DNA of 64,000 nt from Prescottella soli (GCF_040024445.1 NZ_CP157276.1:4960001-5024000); one strand, 5' to 3'; shown: positions 19,349 through 27,914, numbered from the stretch's first letter. Notes: generated by a model from the sequence alone, not told the origin. Program-made: numbers and translations.

Positions 19349-20812
19349 GTGAGAGTGGTGAATCGGGGGTGGACCGCCGCATTGTCGGCGGCCGCACTGA
19401 CGGTCGGTCTGTCGGTCGGGATGGCGACGCCGGCCGGTGCGGTCGGTGGACCGTGCGGTCAGAACGGCAACGGCAGCGGAAGTCTCGGCAGCTCGGGCAG
19501 CCTCGGCAGCTCCGGGAGTTCGGGTAGCGCCGGGAGTTCCGGCAGCCTGAGCTCGGGCAGCCTGGGTAGCGCCACAGGGTCGTTGATGAACTCGCTGCCG
19601 TGGATCACCGGCGCGCCCAACGGTGCACTTCCGGTGCTCACCGGTCGCACCAAGGCTCTCGAGATGGTCACGGGGCCGGGTAGCCCAAACAAGAGCATCG
19701 AGAAGTACAGCGTCTCGGGCACCGACCTCGGCATCATGTGGGACAACGGCAAGACCGGCTCCGAGCGCAACGTCATGATGCTCTTCGGCGACACCGTCGG
19801 CGACTGCGGCATCGAGGGCGACCAGTGGCGGAGCAACGTCCTGTTCCGCAGCACCGACAACAGCCTGGGCGACGGTATGCGGATCGACAGCTCGCCGCTC
19901 GCCCCGCCGCCGGCGGAGAACTTCTCGAAGCAGGTGATCAAGGGCCTGCTCTCCGACGGGCCGGGGCGCCTGCCGGAGTTCACCGTCATCCCCACGGGCG
20001 GTGTGTCAGTCGGCGGTGTGCAATACGTGCGGTGGATGTCTGTCCGGTCGTGGGACACGCCCGGTGAGTGGACCACGAACTACTCCGGACTAGCCGTTTC
20101 CCTCGACAAAGGCAACACCTGGGAGACCGATCTGAGGACCGTACGGGTCAATCGGGAAGGCGTCTTCGACACCCCGGTTCCAATCCCCGGTGTCGACGAC
20201 ATTCCGGCGTTCTCGAAGAACAACGCGGACTGGCAGATGAGTGCGTTCGTGCCGGACCGCGGCGACGGCTACGTCTACGAATTCGGCACTCCCTCAGGGC
20301 GTTCCGGTGCGGCACGGCTTGCCCGTGTGCTGGCGAACACCACCGATATCGTTGATCCGGCCAAGTACGAGTACTGGACAGGTACCGCCTGGGTATCTGA
20401 CATCACCAAGGCGACGCCGGTGATCAAGGCCCCCGTCAGCGAGCTGTCGGTGCAGTGGAACGACTACCTGCAGAAGTATGTCGCGATGTACACGGACGTG
20501 GAGGGCCTGAAGATCCGGCAGGCAGACAAGCCGGAGGGGCCGTGGAGCGGGAGCCAGACGCTCATCGGTTCGGCTACGTTGCCGGGTCTGTACGGCGGGT
20601 TCATGCACCCGTGGTCGACCGGCCCGGACCTGTACTTCGTGCTGACGACGTGGGACCGGTACAACGTGATCTACATGCGCACCGACCTGCGGCGGATCTC
20701 CATGTCGGCGACCGATCAGCTCGACCGCCCGGACCCGGCCGCCACCGGCGAGCAGAAGCTCGAGGGCTTCGATACTCCCGAGGGATTCGTCGAGACTGTC
20801 GACGGTCAGTGA
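19349..20812 (+). CDS. Secreted DUF4185 protein (GH183-like, possible endo-D-arabinanase)
   Basis: A 487-residue exported protein. The signal peptide runs to about residue 31 (ATPAGA). A low-complexity Gly/Ser linker follows, roughly residues 36-75, built of repeated GSLGSSG units. Then comes a DUF4185 domain with TDLGIMWDNG, MMLFGDTVGDCG and GGFMHPWSTGPDLYFVLTTWDRYNVIYM. DUF4185 includes enzymes described as family GH183 endo-D-arabinanases, which would act on cell-wall arabinan. That function is inferred from the family, not shown here. The GTG at 19349 has GGAAGGA upstream. Confidence 0.8.
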   Translation: MRVVNRGWTAALSAAALTVGLSVGMATPAGAVGGPCGQNGNGSGSLGSSGSLGSSGSSGSAGSSGSLSSGSLGSATGSLMNSLPWITGAPNGALPVLTGRTKALEMVTGPGSPNKSIEKYSVSGTDLGIMWDNGKTGSERNVMMLFGDTVGDCGIEGDQWRSNVLFRSTDNSLGDGMRIDSSPLAPPPAENFSKQVIKGLLSDGPGRLPEFTVIPTGGVSVGGVQYVRWMSVRSWDTPGEWTTNYSGLAVSLDKGNTWETDLRTVRVNREGVFDTPVPIPGVDDIPAFSKNNADWQMSAFVPDRGDGYVYEFGTPSGRSGAARLARVLANTTDIVDPAKYEYWTGTAWVSDITKATPVIKAPVSELSVQWNDYLQKYVAMYTDVEGLKIRQADKPEGPWSGSQTLIGSATLPGLYGGFMHPWSTGPDLYFVLTTWDRYNVIYMRTDLRRISMSATDQLDRPDPAATGEQKLEGFDTPEGFVETVDGQ

Positions 20813-20830
20813 GTTCGCCGAATTCGTGAG

Positions 20831-20867
20831 ACGCGGCCCGTCCCCGGCATCCCGGGGCGGGCCGCGT
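20831..20867 (+). terminator. Terminator after the DUF4185 gene
   Basis: ACGCGGCCCG at 20831 pairs with CGGGCCGCGT ending at 20867. The stem is about 16 bp with one bulged base and begins 18 nt after the stop codon. Confidence 0.7.
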
Positions 20868-20905
20868 TCGTGTTCGAATACGGCCCCGCGTCGAGGGCTG
20901 TGCAG

Positions 20906-20918
20906 TATGTTGCGCGCT
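20906..20918 (+). promoter_or_regulatory. Leaderless promoter -10 element
   Basis: TATGTT at 20906-20911 is followed by 7 nt and the ATG at 20919 of the beta-propeller gene. Confidence 0.45.
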
Positions 20919-21839
20919 ATGGGGAGGTTCGGTAGATCGACTCGGTGGCTGGGGATTTCGGTGGCACTTGCGGCTGTGAGCGCCGTGATGGCGACGCCGG
21001 CGCACGGATCGTCCTTCGCTGCGGATTGTGGCGACTGGCAGGTCGAAACCGTGGCGCAGGGGTTGGAACAGCTGGAGAACCTCGAACCGGACGCGGAGGG
21101 CGGCTTCTATCTGGCCGGCGACTCGAAGGTCTACCACGTCGACGCCGACGGCCGTGTGAACACGGTGGTCGAGAACCTGGCCGCCCCCGGCGGGTTGCAG
21201 CTCGACGGATCGGATCTTTATTTCCTGACGCGGCAGGACGGCAAACTGTGGCAATTGGACACCGAGACAGGTCAATTGGTCGACCGGGGACCGCTCGGAG
21301 GGAACGGGCTGCTGCGACTTCCGGACGGGGACTTGTTGACGACCTGGGTCGGCACCGAGGGTGGACCGCCGATGGGCGTGACTCGCTATCGATCCGAATC
21401 GGGATACGTCGAATCGAACTGGTCGCCGGTGCCGCGAGGGGAGGGGTTGGCCTCGAGCCCTGATGGGCGGTTCGTCTACACCGACGATCTGTTCACCGGA
21501 CAGATCTACCGGCTGCCGCTAGATGATCCGGCGCATTGGGCGGTCGTCACGAGGATCCCTGGAGTGCTGCCAGGCGCAGACGATCTGACGATGTCACGGG
21601 CCGGAATACTGTATGTCGCAGCCCATATCGAGGGCGCAATCTACAGCGTCGACCCGGAGAGCGGCGCGACGTGTGTCGTCGCGTCGGGGCTCTCGAACGG
21701 GTGGCAGGGGCCCAGTTCGGTACGTATCGGGAGGGCCGGTGACGGCTGGGCGCTCTACGTGACATCGTTCGATGGGACGCTACGGCGCATCGAGCCGCCG
21801 ACCGGTGTCGACCTGATGCCGATTGCTGACTATGGCTGA
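20919..21839 (+). CDS. Secreted SMP-30/NHL-type beta-propeller protein
   Basis: A 306-residue exported protein with a signal peptide to about residue 30 (SAVMATPAHGS). The rest reads as a six-bladed propeller of short repeats: GGFYLAGDSKVYHVDADG, GGLQLDGSDLYFLTRQDG and DLTMSRAGILYVAAHIEGA. It resembles SMP-30/strictosidine-synthase-like and gluconolactonase-like folds, but no catalytic set is clear, so it may be a binding protein. The start at 20919 is supported by the -10 element; an in-frame ATG at 20907 is possible. It follows the DUF4185 gene but has its own promoter. Confidence 0.7.
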   Translation: MGRFGRSTRWLGISVALAAVSAVMATPAHGSSFAADCGDWQVETVAQGLEQLENLEPDAEGGFYLAGDSKVYHVDADGRVNTVVENLAAPGGLQLDGSDLYFLTRQDGKLWQLDTETGQLVDRGPLGGNGLLRLPDGDLLTTWVGTEGGPPMGVTRYRSESGYVESNWSPVPRGEGLASSPDGRFVYTDDLFTGQIYRLPLDDPAHWAVVTRIPGVLPGADDLTMSRAGILYVAAHIEGAIYSVDPESGATCVVASGLSNGWQGPSSVRIGRAGDGWALYVTSFDGTLRRIEPPTGVDLMPIADYG

Positions 21840-21906
21840 AAGCCTCGGATCGAAGTGGCAGGGTTGGCAGTGGTGAGCTCTCGATGACTCTGCCAAGGAG
21901 GTCCCG

Positions 21907-21984
21907 ATGAAGGACCCGTCCGGCCACCCACGTTCCGTTGCCGTCATCCGCCGAGCCTGCTGCGCTCGGCGAGCCGGTGGGTAG
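21907..21984 (+). CDS. Possible 25-residue leader peptide with a Cys-Cys pair
   Basis: AAGGAGG at 21895-21901 and an ATG five bases later give an excellent translation start. The frame runs 25 codons, ends in RRACCARRAGG and stops 10 nt before the ATG of the next gene. An 8 bp hairpin (CGCCGAGC/GCTCGGCG) surrounds the two Cys codons. Cysteine-responsive leader peptides with Cys-Cys stretches are known in mycobacteria. This one is a prediction from the sequence only and is too short to test by composition. Confidence 0.4.
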   Translation: MKDPSGHPRSVAVIRRACCARRAGG

Positions 21985-21994
21985 GTGATCCGAG

Positions 21995-22714
21995 ATGACC
22001 GACCTGCTCGCCGATGTCGTCGAAGCCCACGGCGGGCTCGAGCGCTGGAACGCCTTCACCAGGGTGCGCGGTACCGTGGTCAGCGGTGGCGACCTGTTCG
22101 TGATCAAGGGCGTGCCCCAAGACCCGGCCCCGCGTGAACAGTCCGTGTGGCTGCACGAGGAACGCTGTTCGTTGGAGCCGTTCGGAGCGCTCGACCAGAA
22201 GACCGACTTCACCCCCGAACGCCTGACCATCGAGAAACTCGACGGCCGGATCGTCGCCGAACGCGACCACCCCCGCGAGGCATTCGCCGGCCACGAGCTG
22301 GAAACCCCGTGGGACGCCCTGGACCGGGCCTACTTCAACGGCTACGCGATGTGGACGTACTTCACCACGCCGTTCCTGTTCACCATGCCGGGCTTCGAGG
22401 TCGCCGAGATCGAGCCCTGGCACGAACGCGACCAAGTTTGGCGCGGCCTGGACGTCACCTTCCCCGACGGCAACCCCAGCCACAGCACGCACCAGCAGTT
22501 CTACTTCGGCTCCGACAACCTGCTGCGCCGCCACGATTACCACGTCGACATCGCCGGCGGCTTCGCTGTCGCGCAATACGTCTACAACATCATCGAAGCC
22601 GACGGAATCCGCCTGCCCTCCGCTCGTCGCGCCTTCCGCCGCGACGAGCAGGGACGGGCTTGGCCGGGACTGGTGATGGTCTCCATCGACATCAGCAACG
22701 TCCGATTCGGCTAG
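21995..22714 (+). CDS. Conserved hypothetical protein (239 aa)
   Basis: A cytoplasmic protein without signal peptide or membrane segment. It starts LLADVVEAHGGLERW, which recalls proteins described as outer-membrane lipoprotein-sorting or DUF6503-like, followed by antiparallel-beta text such as VWRGLDVTFPDG and QQFYFGSDNLLRRHDYHVDIAGG. A two-domain beta-sheet fold that binds a hydrophobic ligand is plausible, but no function can be given. It has only a weak ribosome site of its own, and translation may be coupled to the short frame at 21907-21984. Confidence 0.7.
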   Translation: MTDLLADVVEAHGGLERWNAFTRVRGTVVSGGDLFVIKGVPQDPAPREQSVWLHEERCSLEPFGALDQKTDFTPERLTIEKLDGRIVAERDHPREAFAGHELETPWDALDRAYFNGYAMWTYFTTPFLFTMPGFEVAEIEPWHERDQVWRGLDVTFPDGNPSHSTHQQFYFGSDNLLRRHDYHVDIAGGFAVAQYVYNIIEADGIRLPSARRAFRRDEQGRAWPGLVMVSIDISNVRFG

Positions 22715-22896
22715 AGCTTGTCTCCTGTCTGGTGAGGCACCTCAGCCAGGTACATAGTCTCCGCGATCCGGTCGAGCGACGGTCCGGCGGCGCGGGAATC
22801 ACCGAGCGCGACGTACCGCACCCTGGCGTTCGCAGGGGCGCCCGACGAGGTGGCCGGGGGGCGCCAGTGAAGAATCTGCGGCAACGGCCGCGACAA
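22711..22896 (-). pseudogene. Remnant of an SGNH/GDSL lipase N-terminus
   Basis: The minus strand encodes ARVRYVALGDSRAAGPSL, the block I motif that opens secreted SGNH lipases of this group. The frame stops 25 codons later, and the other catalytic blocks (Gly, Asn, Asp-His) are absent. No signal peptide precedes it. It lies just 3' of the lipase gene at 22937-23854 on the same strand. The 222 nt between flanking genes holds nothing else. Confidence 0.4.
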
Positions 22897-22936
22897 CGGC
22901 TGTGGTCACTGCGGCGCGAATTCCAACGGGGCCTGG

Positions 22937-23854
22937 TCAGCTCACAGTTCCCACAGGCGCCGGCAACACCACCGGACAAACCGCCCTCTCACCCCGCCCT
23001 GGATTCAGCGCCTCCTGCACCACCTCGATCGCCACTGGGTCGTACGGCAGCTGCAAATGATCTGCGTAGTCGGTGGCGCACCGATCTTGCAGGACCTCGT
23101 TTCGTACGTTCGGACCATCCGATAGCAGTCCGGTGAGGTACGGCGTCGCGATCTCGTCGTATCGGGACACGATGTCGGTGAAATGCACATCCGGTATCCG
23201 CGCCGGGTCGGGATTCAGCTCGGCGAGGAACGGCGACGCGGCTGCCAGCTGGCGGCACTGCGCACACACCCGCGAAAGCCCTTCCGCCGCACCCGTAATC
23301 GTCAACAGACTGGCCATCCCGTCGAGATCGGATCCGTGGAACGGAGTTCCGAGACTCACGAGGTTGCGAACCGATTGCGCCCCACCGAGTTCGGAGAGGT
23401 ACCAGAAGCCGACCGCCCCGCCGACCGAGTGCGCGACGATGTCGACCTTGGCGGCGCTGTTCGCTTCCCGCACTCGTGTGACGAACGCGTCGACTTCGCG
23501 GGCGCTGTCCTGCACGCTGGCGAATCCGCCGTAGTCACCGAACGTGGTCTTGCCGATGGTGGTGCTGAAGACGCAGTACCCGTCGTTGGCCAGCAGCGGC
23601 GATAGCGTCTGCCAGGCCAAGGTGTCGGTCGAGGCAAAACCGTTCAGCAGGACAACAGGATTCGGATGCTCACGACTCGGCTTGCACGACATGTCGTTCG
23701 CTCCCGGCGGCGCCTGCCCCGGGTGGGTGAGCTGTGCTGCCACACCGTCGGGATAGCCATGCGGGACGGGATACGTCGGCTTGGCCTGCGCTGCCCCACC
23801 TCCCGCAGCAAGGGTGAGGGCCAACAGAGCACTGACCACCGTCGTCCTACGCAT
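22937..23854 (-). CDS. Secreted triacylglycerol lipase/esterase (alpha/beta-hydrolase)
   Basis: A 305-residue exported hydrolase. Signal peptide MRRTTVVSALLALTLAAGGGA ends near AQA. Class 2 lipase features follow: VVLLNGFASTDTLAWQTL around the oxyanion site, nucleophile elbow VAHSVGGAVGFW, acid region FTDIVSRYDEIATPY and the histidine in YADHLQLPYDP. It would release fatty acids from acylglycerols outside the membrane. The ATG at 23854 is chosen because it begins the signal peptide, although the frame is open for 159 more codons upstream. Confidence 0.8.
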   Translation of the reverse strand: MRRTTVVSALLALTLAAGGGAAQAKPTYPVPHGYPDGVAAQLTHPGQAPPGANDMSCKPSREHPNPVVLLNGFASTDTLAWQTLSPLLANDGYCVFSTTIGKTTFGDYGGFASVQDSAREVDAFVTRVREANSAAKVDIVAHSVGGAVGFWYLSELGGAQSVRNLVSLGTPFHGSDLDGMASLLTITGAAEGLSRVCAQCRQLAAASPFLAELNPDPARIPDVHFTDIVSRYDEIATPYLTGLLSDGPNVRNEVLQDRCATDYADHLQLPYDPVAIEVVQEALNPGRGERAVCPVVLPAPVGTVS

Positions 23855-24290
23855 ACCGGACGTCTTCAGATATCGAGTCAACGCCACCACACCTTCGGTC
23901 AGAACCGCTCGGTCACCGTCCGGCGCCCGAGCATACGCCAATTCGATTGCGCGATCCCCGAGTTCGATCGCCGGCAAGGTCACAACCTCGTCGGTTCCGG
24001 CGCGGAGCAGCGCCCGCTCGATCAGGGTCTCGTGAACCATCGCCGTAAGTCGTGCGCGGGTTTCGTCCGGATCCGGTATCGGCCCACTTGCCCGGCCCGC
24101 GTAGTAGGGGCCGAGGAGCACGACTGGCGAAAGCGGCGCTAACCCGCGCCGGATCCGACGCGACTGCTCCTCGAGCGGGCCTGCTGCACGGTCAGGTGAC
24201 GGGTTGCCCCGTCCGTGCCGCAGTCCACTCATGAGGAAATGTTCGGCGGCCCGATCGAGTCGGGCGAGGGCGTGTCGGCGGTAACATCTG
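23855..24290 (-). other. Unassigned 436 nt stretch, open in frame with the lipase gene
   Basis: The frame upstream of the lipase start has no stop codon back to 24295. It reads as plausible helical protein text (DETRARLTAMVHETLIERALL, then LPAIELGDRAIELAYA). It could be a fused upstream coding region, the remains of a small regulator, or chance openness at high GC. No start with a ribosome site is visible, and the divergent hydrolase promoter at 24282-24293 overlaps its end. I assign no function. Confidence 0.25.
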
Positions 24291-24293
24291 CCC
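24282..24293 (+). promoter_or_regulatory. Leaderless promoter -10 element
   Basis: TAACAT at 24282-24287 is followed by 6 nt and the ATG at 24294. No Shine-Dalgarno is present. Confidence 0.45.
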
Positions 24294-25091
24294 ATGGAAC
24301 TGCGCCATGACGTCGCCGGTTCCGGGCCCACGCTGGTCCTCGTTCACGGGGTGGTGGATCGTCGGCAGGCCTGGAGCGCGCTGCTGGATCAGCTGACGCC
24401 CTATCGCCGGGTTGTCACTGTCGACCTTCCCGGCCACGGGGAGTCTGCGGCCCTCGCGGACGGGCCTGACGTGTTGGGTCAGATCCTCGGGGAGTTGAGC
24501 GATTTCGTCCGATCGGTGACACCGGCGGGGGAACGTCCGCACATTGCCGGGAACTCTCTCGGGGGTTGGCTCGCCGTCGCGGCTCGCGGCGAGGTTGCGT
24601 CGGCCACCGCGCTCTCACCGGCAGGCTTCTTCGTCAGCCATGCCGATCAGGTTCGCACAAGCCTGACGTTTCGGACGCTGCGTGGATTCGCCCGGGCAAT
24701 GGGGCCGAGGCTGCCGAAAGCCATGCGATACAAGGCCATGCGCTATCCCGCACTCGCCGCGTTCTACGGGCACCCGAGCCGGGTGTCGTACGAGGACGCC
24801 GTGATCGGCGCCCATTCGCTCGCCACGAACGCCCTGCTGGACCGCGCGATGACCGCCTCGTTCGGCTTTCCGCCGGTCGTCGATCCGGCAGTTCCGGTCA
24901 CCGTTGCGTGGGGCCGGCGGGACATGATTCTGCCGGTGTATCAGGCCCGTCGAGTACGCAGGATCTTCCCGCAAGCGCGGGTGTTGGTCTTGCCCGGGAT
25001 CGGACACGTGCCGATGACCGACGATCCGAACCTGATCAGCACGATTCTGCTTGGCGGCAGCTCGGCGTCGTCCCCGGAACCACCAAGCTGA
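24294..25091 (+). CDS. Alpha/beta-hydrolase
   Basis: A 265-residue hydrolase. Oxyanion motif LVLVHGVVDRRQAW is near residue 18, VDLPGHGES near 44, nucleophile Ser88 in AGNSLGG, acid Asp in WGRRDMILP and catalytic His in GIGHVPMTDDP. The compact cap and the absence of a signal peptide suggest a cytoplasmic carboxylesterase or C-C hydrolase. Substrate unknown. A leaderless start is likely. Confidence 0.85.
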   Translation: MELRHDVAGSGPTLVLVHGVVDRRQAWSALLDQLTPYRRVVTVDLPGHGESAALADGPDVLGQILGELSDFVRSVTPAGERPHIAGNSLGGWLAVAARGEVASATALSPAGFFVSHADQVRTSLTFRTLRGFARAMGPRLPKAMRYKAMRYPALAAFYGHPSRVSYEDAVIGAHSLATNALLDRAMTASFGFPPVVDPAVPVTVAWGRRDMILPVYQARRVRRIFPQARVLVLPGIGHVPMTDDPNLISTILLGGSSASSPEPPS

Positions 25092-25171
25092 GGGTGTTTC
25101 ACTGTTGTTCGGAAATTGGAAGCTGGGGTAGCGCTCGAGTTCTGATCGGAGCGTTCGAACCTAGGGGAATT

Positions 25172-25786
25172 GTGGATACACCGGTGGCGACCTATGTGTC
25201 AGCGGCGCAGAGCTTTTCGACGCTGGTTCACGCGATCCCCGAGGATCGGTGGGACGGACCGGGTCTGGGAGAGTGGGATCTCCGGTCGCTGGTGGGTCAC
25301 GCATCGCGGGCATTGACAACGGTGGGGACGTACCTGGAGAGCACTGCCGAGACTGTCGACATCGCCAGCCCTGAGCAGTACTACGCCCGTGCGAGGGCCG
25401 CGGTGTCGGCTGTCGATCCGGCCGCGGTGGTCGAACGCGGTCGCCAAGCCGGTGTCGATCTCGGTGCCGACCCCGCAGTCTCGGTCGACGCTCTTCTGGG
25501 GGTCGTGTTCGCTCAGCTCGGGGATGGCGAAGATCGCCTGATCCAGGTGATCGGTGGACTGGGGATGCGGCTGCATTCGTATCTGCCGACTCGAACCTTC
25601 GAGCTCGCCGTCCACAGTCTCGACATTGCTGCTGCCGCGGAGGTCCCCTTCGCGCTTCCCGACGATGTCCTCGCGGAGACAACCGAGCTGGCGGCGCGAA
25701 TCGCGGTGGCGATCGGTGACGGCGCCACCGTGCTGATGGCTTTGACCGGCCGGACGCCGCTGCCGGCCTCCTTCTCCGTCGTGTGA
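25172..25786 (+). CDS. Mycothiol-dependent maleylpyruvate isomerase-like (DinB/MDMPI) protein
   Basis: A 204-residue helical-bundle protein. The N-terminal pattern FSTLVHAIPEDRWDGPGLGEWDLRSLVGHASRAL and the later TFELAVHSLDIAAA carry the histidines that bind zinc in the MDMPI/DinB superfamily. Members act as thiol (mycothiol)-dependent enzymes; most have no known substrate. The start is GTG at 25172 with a weak AGGGG upstream. It follows the hydrolase gene by 80 nt on the same strand and may be co-transcribed. Confidence 0.75.
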   Translation: MDTPVATYVSAAQSFSTLVHAIPEDRWDGPGLGEWDLRSLVGHASRALTTVGTYLESTAETVDIASPEQYYARARAAVSAVDPAAVVERGRQAGVDLGADPAVSVDALLGVVFAQLGDGEDRLIQVIGGLGMRLHSYLPTRTFELAVHSLDIAAAAEVPFALPDDVLAETTELAARIAVAIGDGATVLMALTGRTPLPASFSVV

Positions 25787-25813
25787 GCCCGCCCCGGCTG
25801 GTGCCGGGTCGGA

Positions 25814-26293
25814 TCAGAGCGATACGACGGCCTCGATCGGCGGCGCCGACACGTGCGGGGTCCCGGTGCTGAGCCAGAACCGGACCCGCCCGAACCCCGA
25901 CGCGACATACGCGGCGTTCCCCGAGGTCTGGTAGACGCGGTTCTCCCGGCTGTCCATCGGGTACACGGTGCGACTGCCGGTGCCGCCGGTGTCGAGGTTC
26001 TCCCAGTGCACGGTCACCGGGATCATGCACGGGGCCACCTGGTGGGTCAGGTCCGGGCCGTAGAACTCCGGGGACAGCAGGATGTAGGCTTCGCCGCCGG
26101 GCCATCCGCTGGATAGACCCACCGTCATCGGGATACGGACGATGCCGCACCGGCCGATGTCGTCCGACAGCGCCCACGTGTCCAGTGCGCGTACCGGCAC
26201 CGGTGCCGCGCCCGCCGTTCCGGAGCCGAGCATCGTCGTCGCGGCCAGTGCGGCAACCGCGATCGCGCTGCGTCCCCCGATGAACTTCCTCAT
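25814..26293 (-). CDS. Secreted protein of unknown function (159 aa)
   Basis: The signal peptide (residues 1-29) ends at TAGAA-PV. The mature 130 residues contain two cysteines (RCGIVRIP and APCMIPVTV), likely a disulfide, and a beta-sandwich-like pattern with VTVHWENLDTG. A similar pattern (VSVDWHNTTTG) occurs in the secreted protein at 62957-63499. GGAGAG precedes the ATG at 26293. Family unknown. It converges on the MDMPI-like gene. Confidence 0.7.
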   Translation of the reverse strand: MRKFIGGRSAIAVAALAATTMLGSGTAGAAPVPVRALDTWALSDDIGRCGIVRIPMTVGLSSGWPGGEAYILLSPEFYGPDLTHQVAPCMIPVTVHWENLDTGGTGSRTVYPMDSRENRVYQTSGNAAYVASGFGRVRFWLSTGTPHVSAPPIEAVVSL

Positions 26294-26358
26294 GCTGTTT
26301 CTCTCCGATTCTGGTGCTTTGCAGCGCGACTGTCGTGTCCGTCAGCGGATCAGTGGGC

Positions 26359-26547
26359 TCAGTCGGCGATGTAGACGCGGCCGCCGTCGAGTTCGATGCC
26401 GGTCAGTCCGCGGAATCCGCTGAACGGCAGGGTTGCCGGGGTTGAGGTGCCGGCGGCACACTTCTTCACAACGGCCATGCTTCCCCCTCCGTCGAATGAC
26501 GACCCCTGGTCGTGCGTGACGCCGAACCGCACGAGCGACTCACACAT
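26359..26547 (-). pseudogene. Fragment resembling an NHL beta-propeller blade
   Basis: The C-terminal residues of this minus-strand frame, TLPFSGFRGLTGIELDGG then RVYIAD, match the repeat of NHL propellers such as the PknD sensor domain (LPF-x-G-PxGVAVD-x-G-VYVAD). Only one blade is present before the stop codon. An ATG at 26547 could start a 62-residue product, but no ribosome site is seen. It looks like a leftover of a larger gene. The remaining parts of the 530 nt region 26294-26824 show no credible gene. Confidence 0.35.
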
Positions 26548-26824
26548 CGCCAATGTCGTTCTGCGGTCGTCGATCGTTACCGACCCTTGACGGGTGGTTC
26601 GTCGGCCGGACCGGTTGGACTCCAACGAGATCGACGCGAACCGCGCCCGTGCCGCTCGCCGTGCCCACGTCTCCCCGTGCACATGTCGACGTTGCTGCGC
26701 TCAACGCCACGCGGATGCGGGTGACGATGCCGGACTCCACACCGAGAACGAGCCGTCTGTAACGGCCGCCGGCTGAACAACCGGTGGACCGGGTCGGGAG
26801 GTCGGGCGAAATCACCCTCTGAAG

Positions 26825-26898
26825 TGCCCCCGGCAGGAATCGAACCTGCGACCTAGAGATTAGAAGGCTCTTGCTCTATCCAACTGAGCTACGGAGGC
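26825..26898 (-). tRNA. tRNA-Arg(UCU)
   Basis: Cloverleaf on the minus strand. Acceptor GCCTCCG/CGGGGGC has one G-U pair, the discriminator is A, the D-arm contains AGTTGGATA, and the T-loop is TTCGATT. The anticodon loop CTTCTAA gives UCU; the base pair closing that loop is a C-U mismatch in my fold. Length 74 nt, CCA not encoded. Confidence 0.92.
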
Positions 26899-26957
26899 GC
26901 GGCCAAGAGCATACCCGCTGAACGGCGGTGCCCTGTGCATCCGGGTGGCGTGTGGCG

Positions 26958-27914
26958 TCAACTCCAGAGCGTCACGTGGACCTTCGGCTTGAAGTGGGTG
27001 ACCTCGACACCGGTGCCGCGGATCATGGCGTGGATGCATCGGGGGGTGCTGACGAAGTGCAGCAGTTCGGACGCGGCTGGCTGGAGGTGCTGGTGGTGCA
27101 GTGTCGTGGCGCACCACTCGCCGGCGGCGCGCAGGTCCGGTCCCTCGACGAGTCCGAGTGTGCCGTCGGACAGCTCGTCGCTGACGGCGAAGCCGAGTGT
27201 CAGCGTCAGTGCGGACGATCGGCGGACTGCCTCGACGGCGGCGGCGTCGCTCTGGAAGATCCGCTGCCGGTCCCGGGGGATGTCGAGGACACGCAGCAGG
27301 TGACGCATCACCCCGTCGCCGCCGGCGGCGGACGGCCCGAGGAACCACGGCTGTTCCCGTAGTCGCTGCAGCGTGGGACGGGTGTGCGCCATCGGATGTT
27401 CCGGCGCGCACACGGTCAGCACTTCGTAGTGCAGGAATGGGTGCACGCACAGCGGCTGGTGTTCGCCGAGCACCCGGGGGCCCAGCGCGACGTCGACGGC
27501 CCGCGACGAGATGAGACTCCCGAACTGTCGGACCGGGTGGACGCTCAACTCGACGGAGAGGTCCTTCGCGCGCCCCGCGAACAGGTCGATGAGGCCGGGC
27601 GCGGCGTGCTCGGCAAACAGCGGCGACGCGGCGATCCGGAGCAGGCGTCGCCCGTGCCCGGCCTGGCTCACCTCGAGCGCCGTCTGTCGCTGCAGTCCGA
27701 GGATCTCGACGGCCCGGCTCGCGAGGCGCAGCCCGCCAGGGGTGAAGGCCAGACCGGACGGTCGGCGACTGTACAGCGGGTCGTCGAGTTCCTTGCGGAG
27801 CTGGGCGATATGCATCGAGACGCCCGAATCCGTCATGCCCAATTCGCGCGCCGCCGCTCGAACCGATCCGAGCCGCACCACCGCGGAATAGGCTCGCAGT
27901 TGAGCGGGAGTCAC
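26958..27914 (-). CDS. LysR-family regulator of the CO dehydrogenase locus
   Basis: A 318-residue LysR protein. The winged helix-turn-helix lies in residues 1-60 (LRAYSAVVRLGSVRAAARELG then MTDSGVSMHIAQLRKEL), followed by a periplasmic-binding-like effector domain. It is divergent from the XdhC gene that opens the cox locus; M. tuberculosis has a LysR gene (Rv0377, from memory) at the same place. It probably controls the cox genes; the effector is unknown. The GTG start at 27914 has a TAGGCT element 6 nt upstream, so the message may be leaderless. Confidence 0.9.
   Translation of the reverse strand: MTPAQLRAYSAVVRLGSVRAAARELGMTDSGVSMHIAQLRKELDDPLYSRRPSGLAFTPGGLRLASRAVEILGLQRQTALEVSQAGHGRRLLRIAASPLFAEHAAPGLIDLFAGRAKDLSVELSVHPVRQFGSLISSRAVDVALGPRVLGEHQPLCVHPFLHYEVLTVCAPEHPMAHTRPTLQRLREQPWFLGPSAAGGDGVMRHLLRVLDIPRDRQRIFQSDAAAVEAVRRSSALTLTLGFAVSDELSDGTLGLVEGPDLRAAGEWCATTLHHQHLQPAASELLHFVSTPRCIHAMIRGTGVEVTHFKPKVHVTLWS

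Noticed and set aside
26540-26815. Short frames on both strands between the NHL fragment and tRNA-Arg
   Set aside because: No ribosome sites, no family match and composition no better than chance at this GC.
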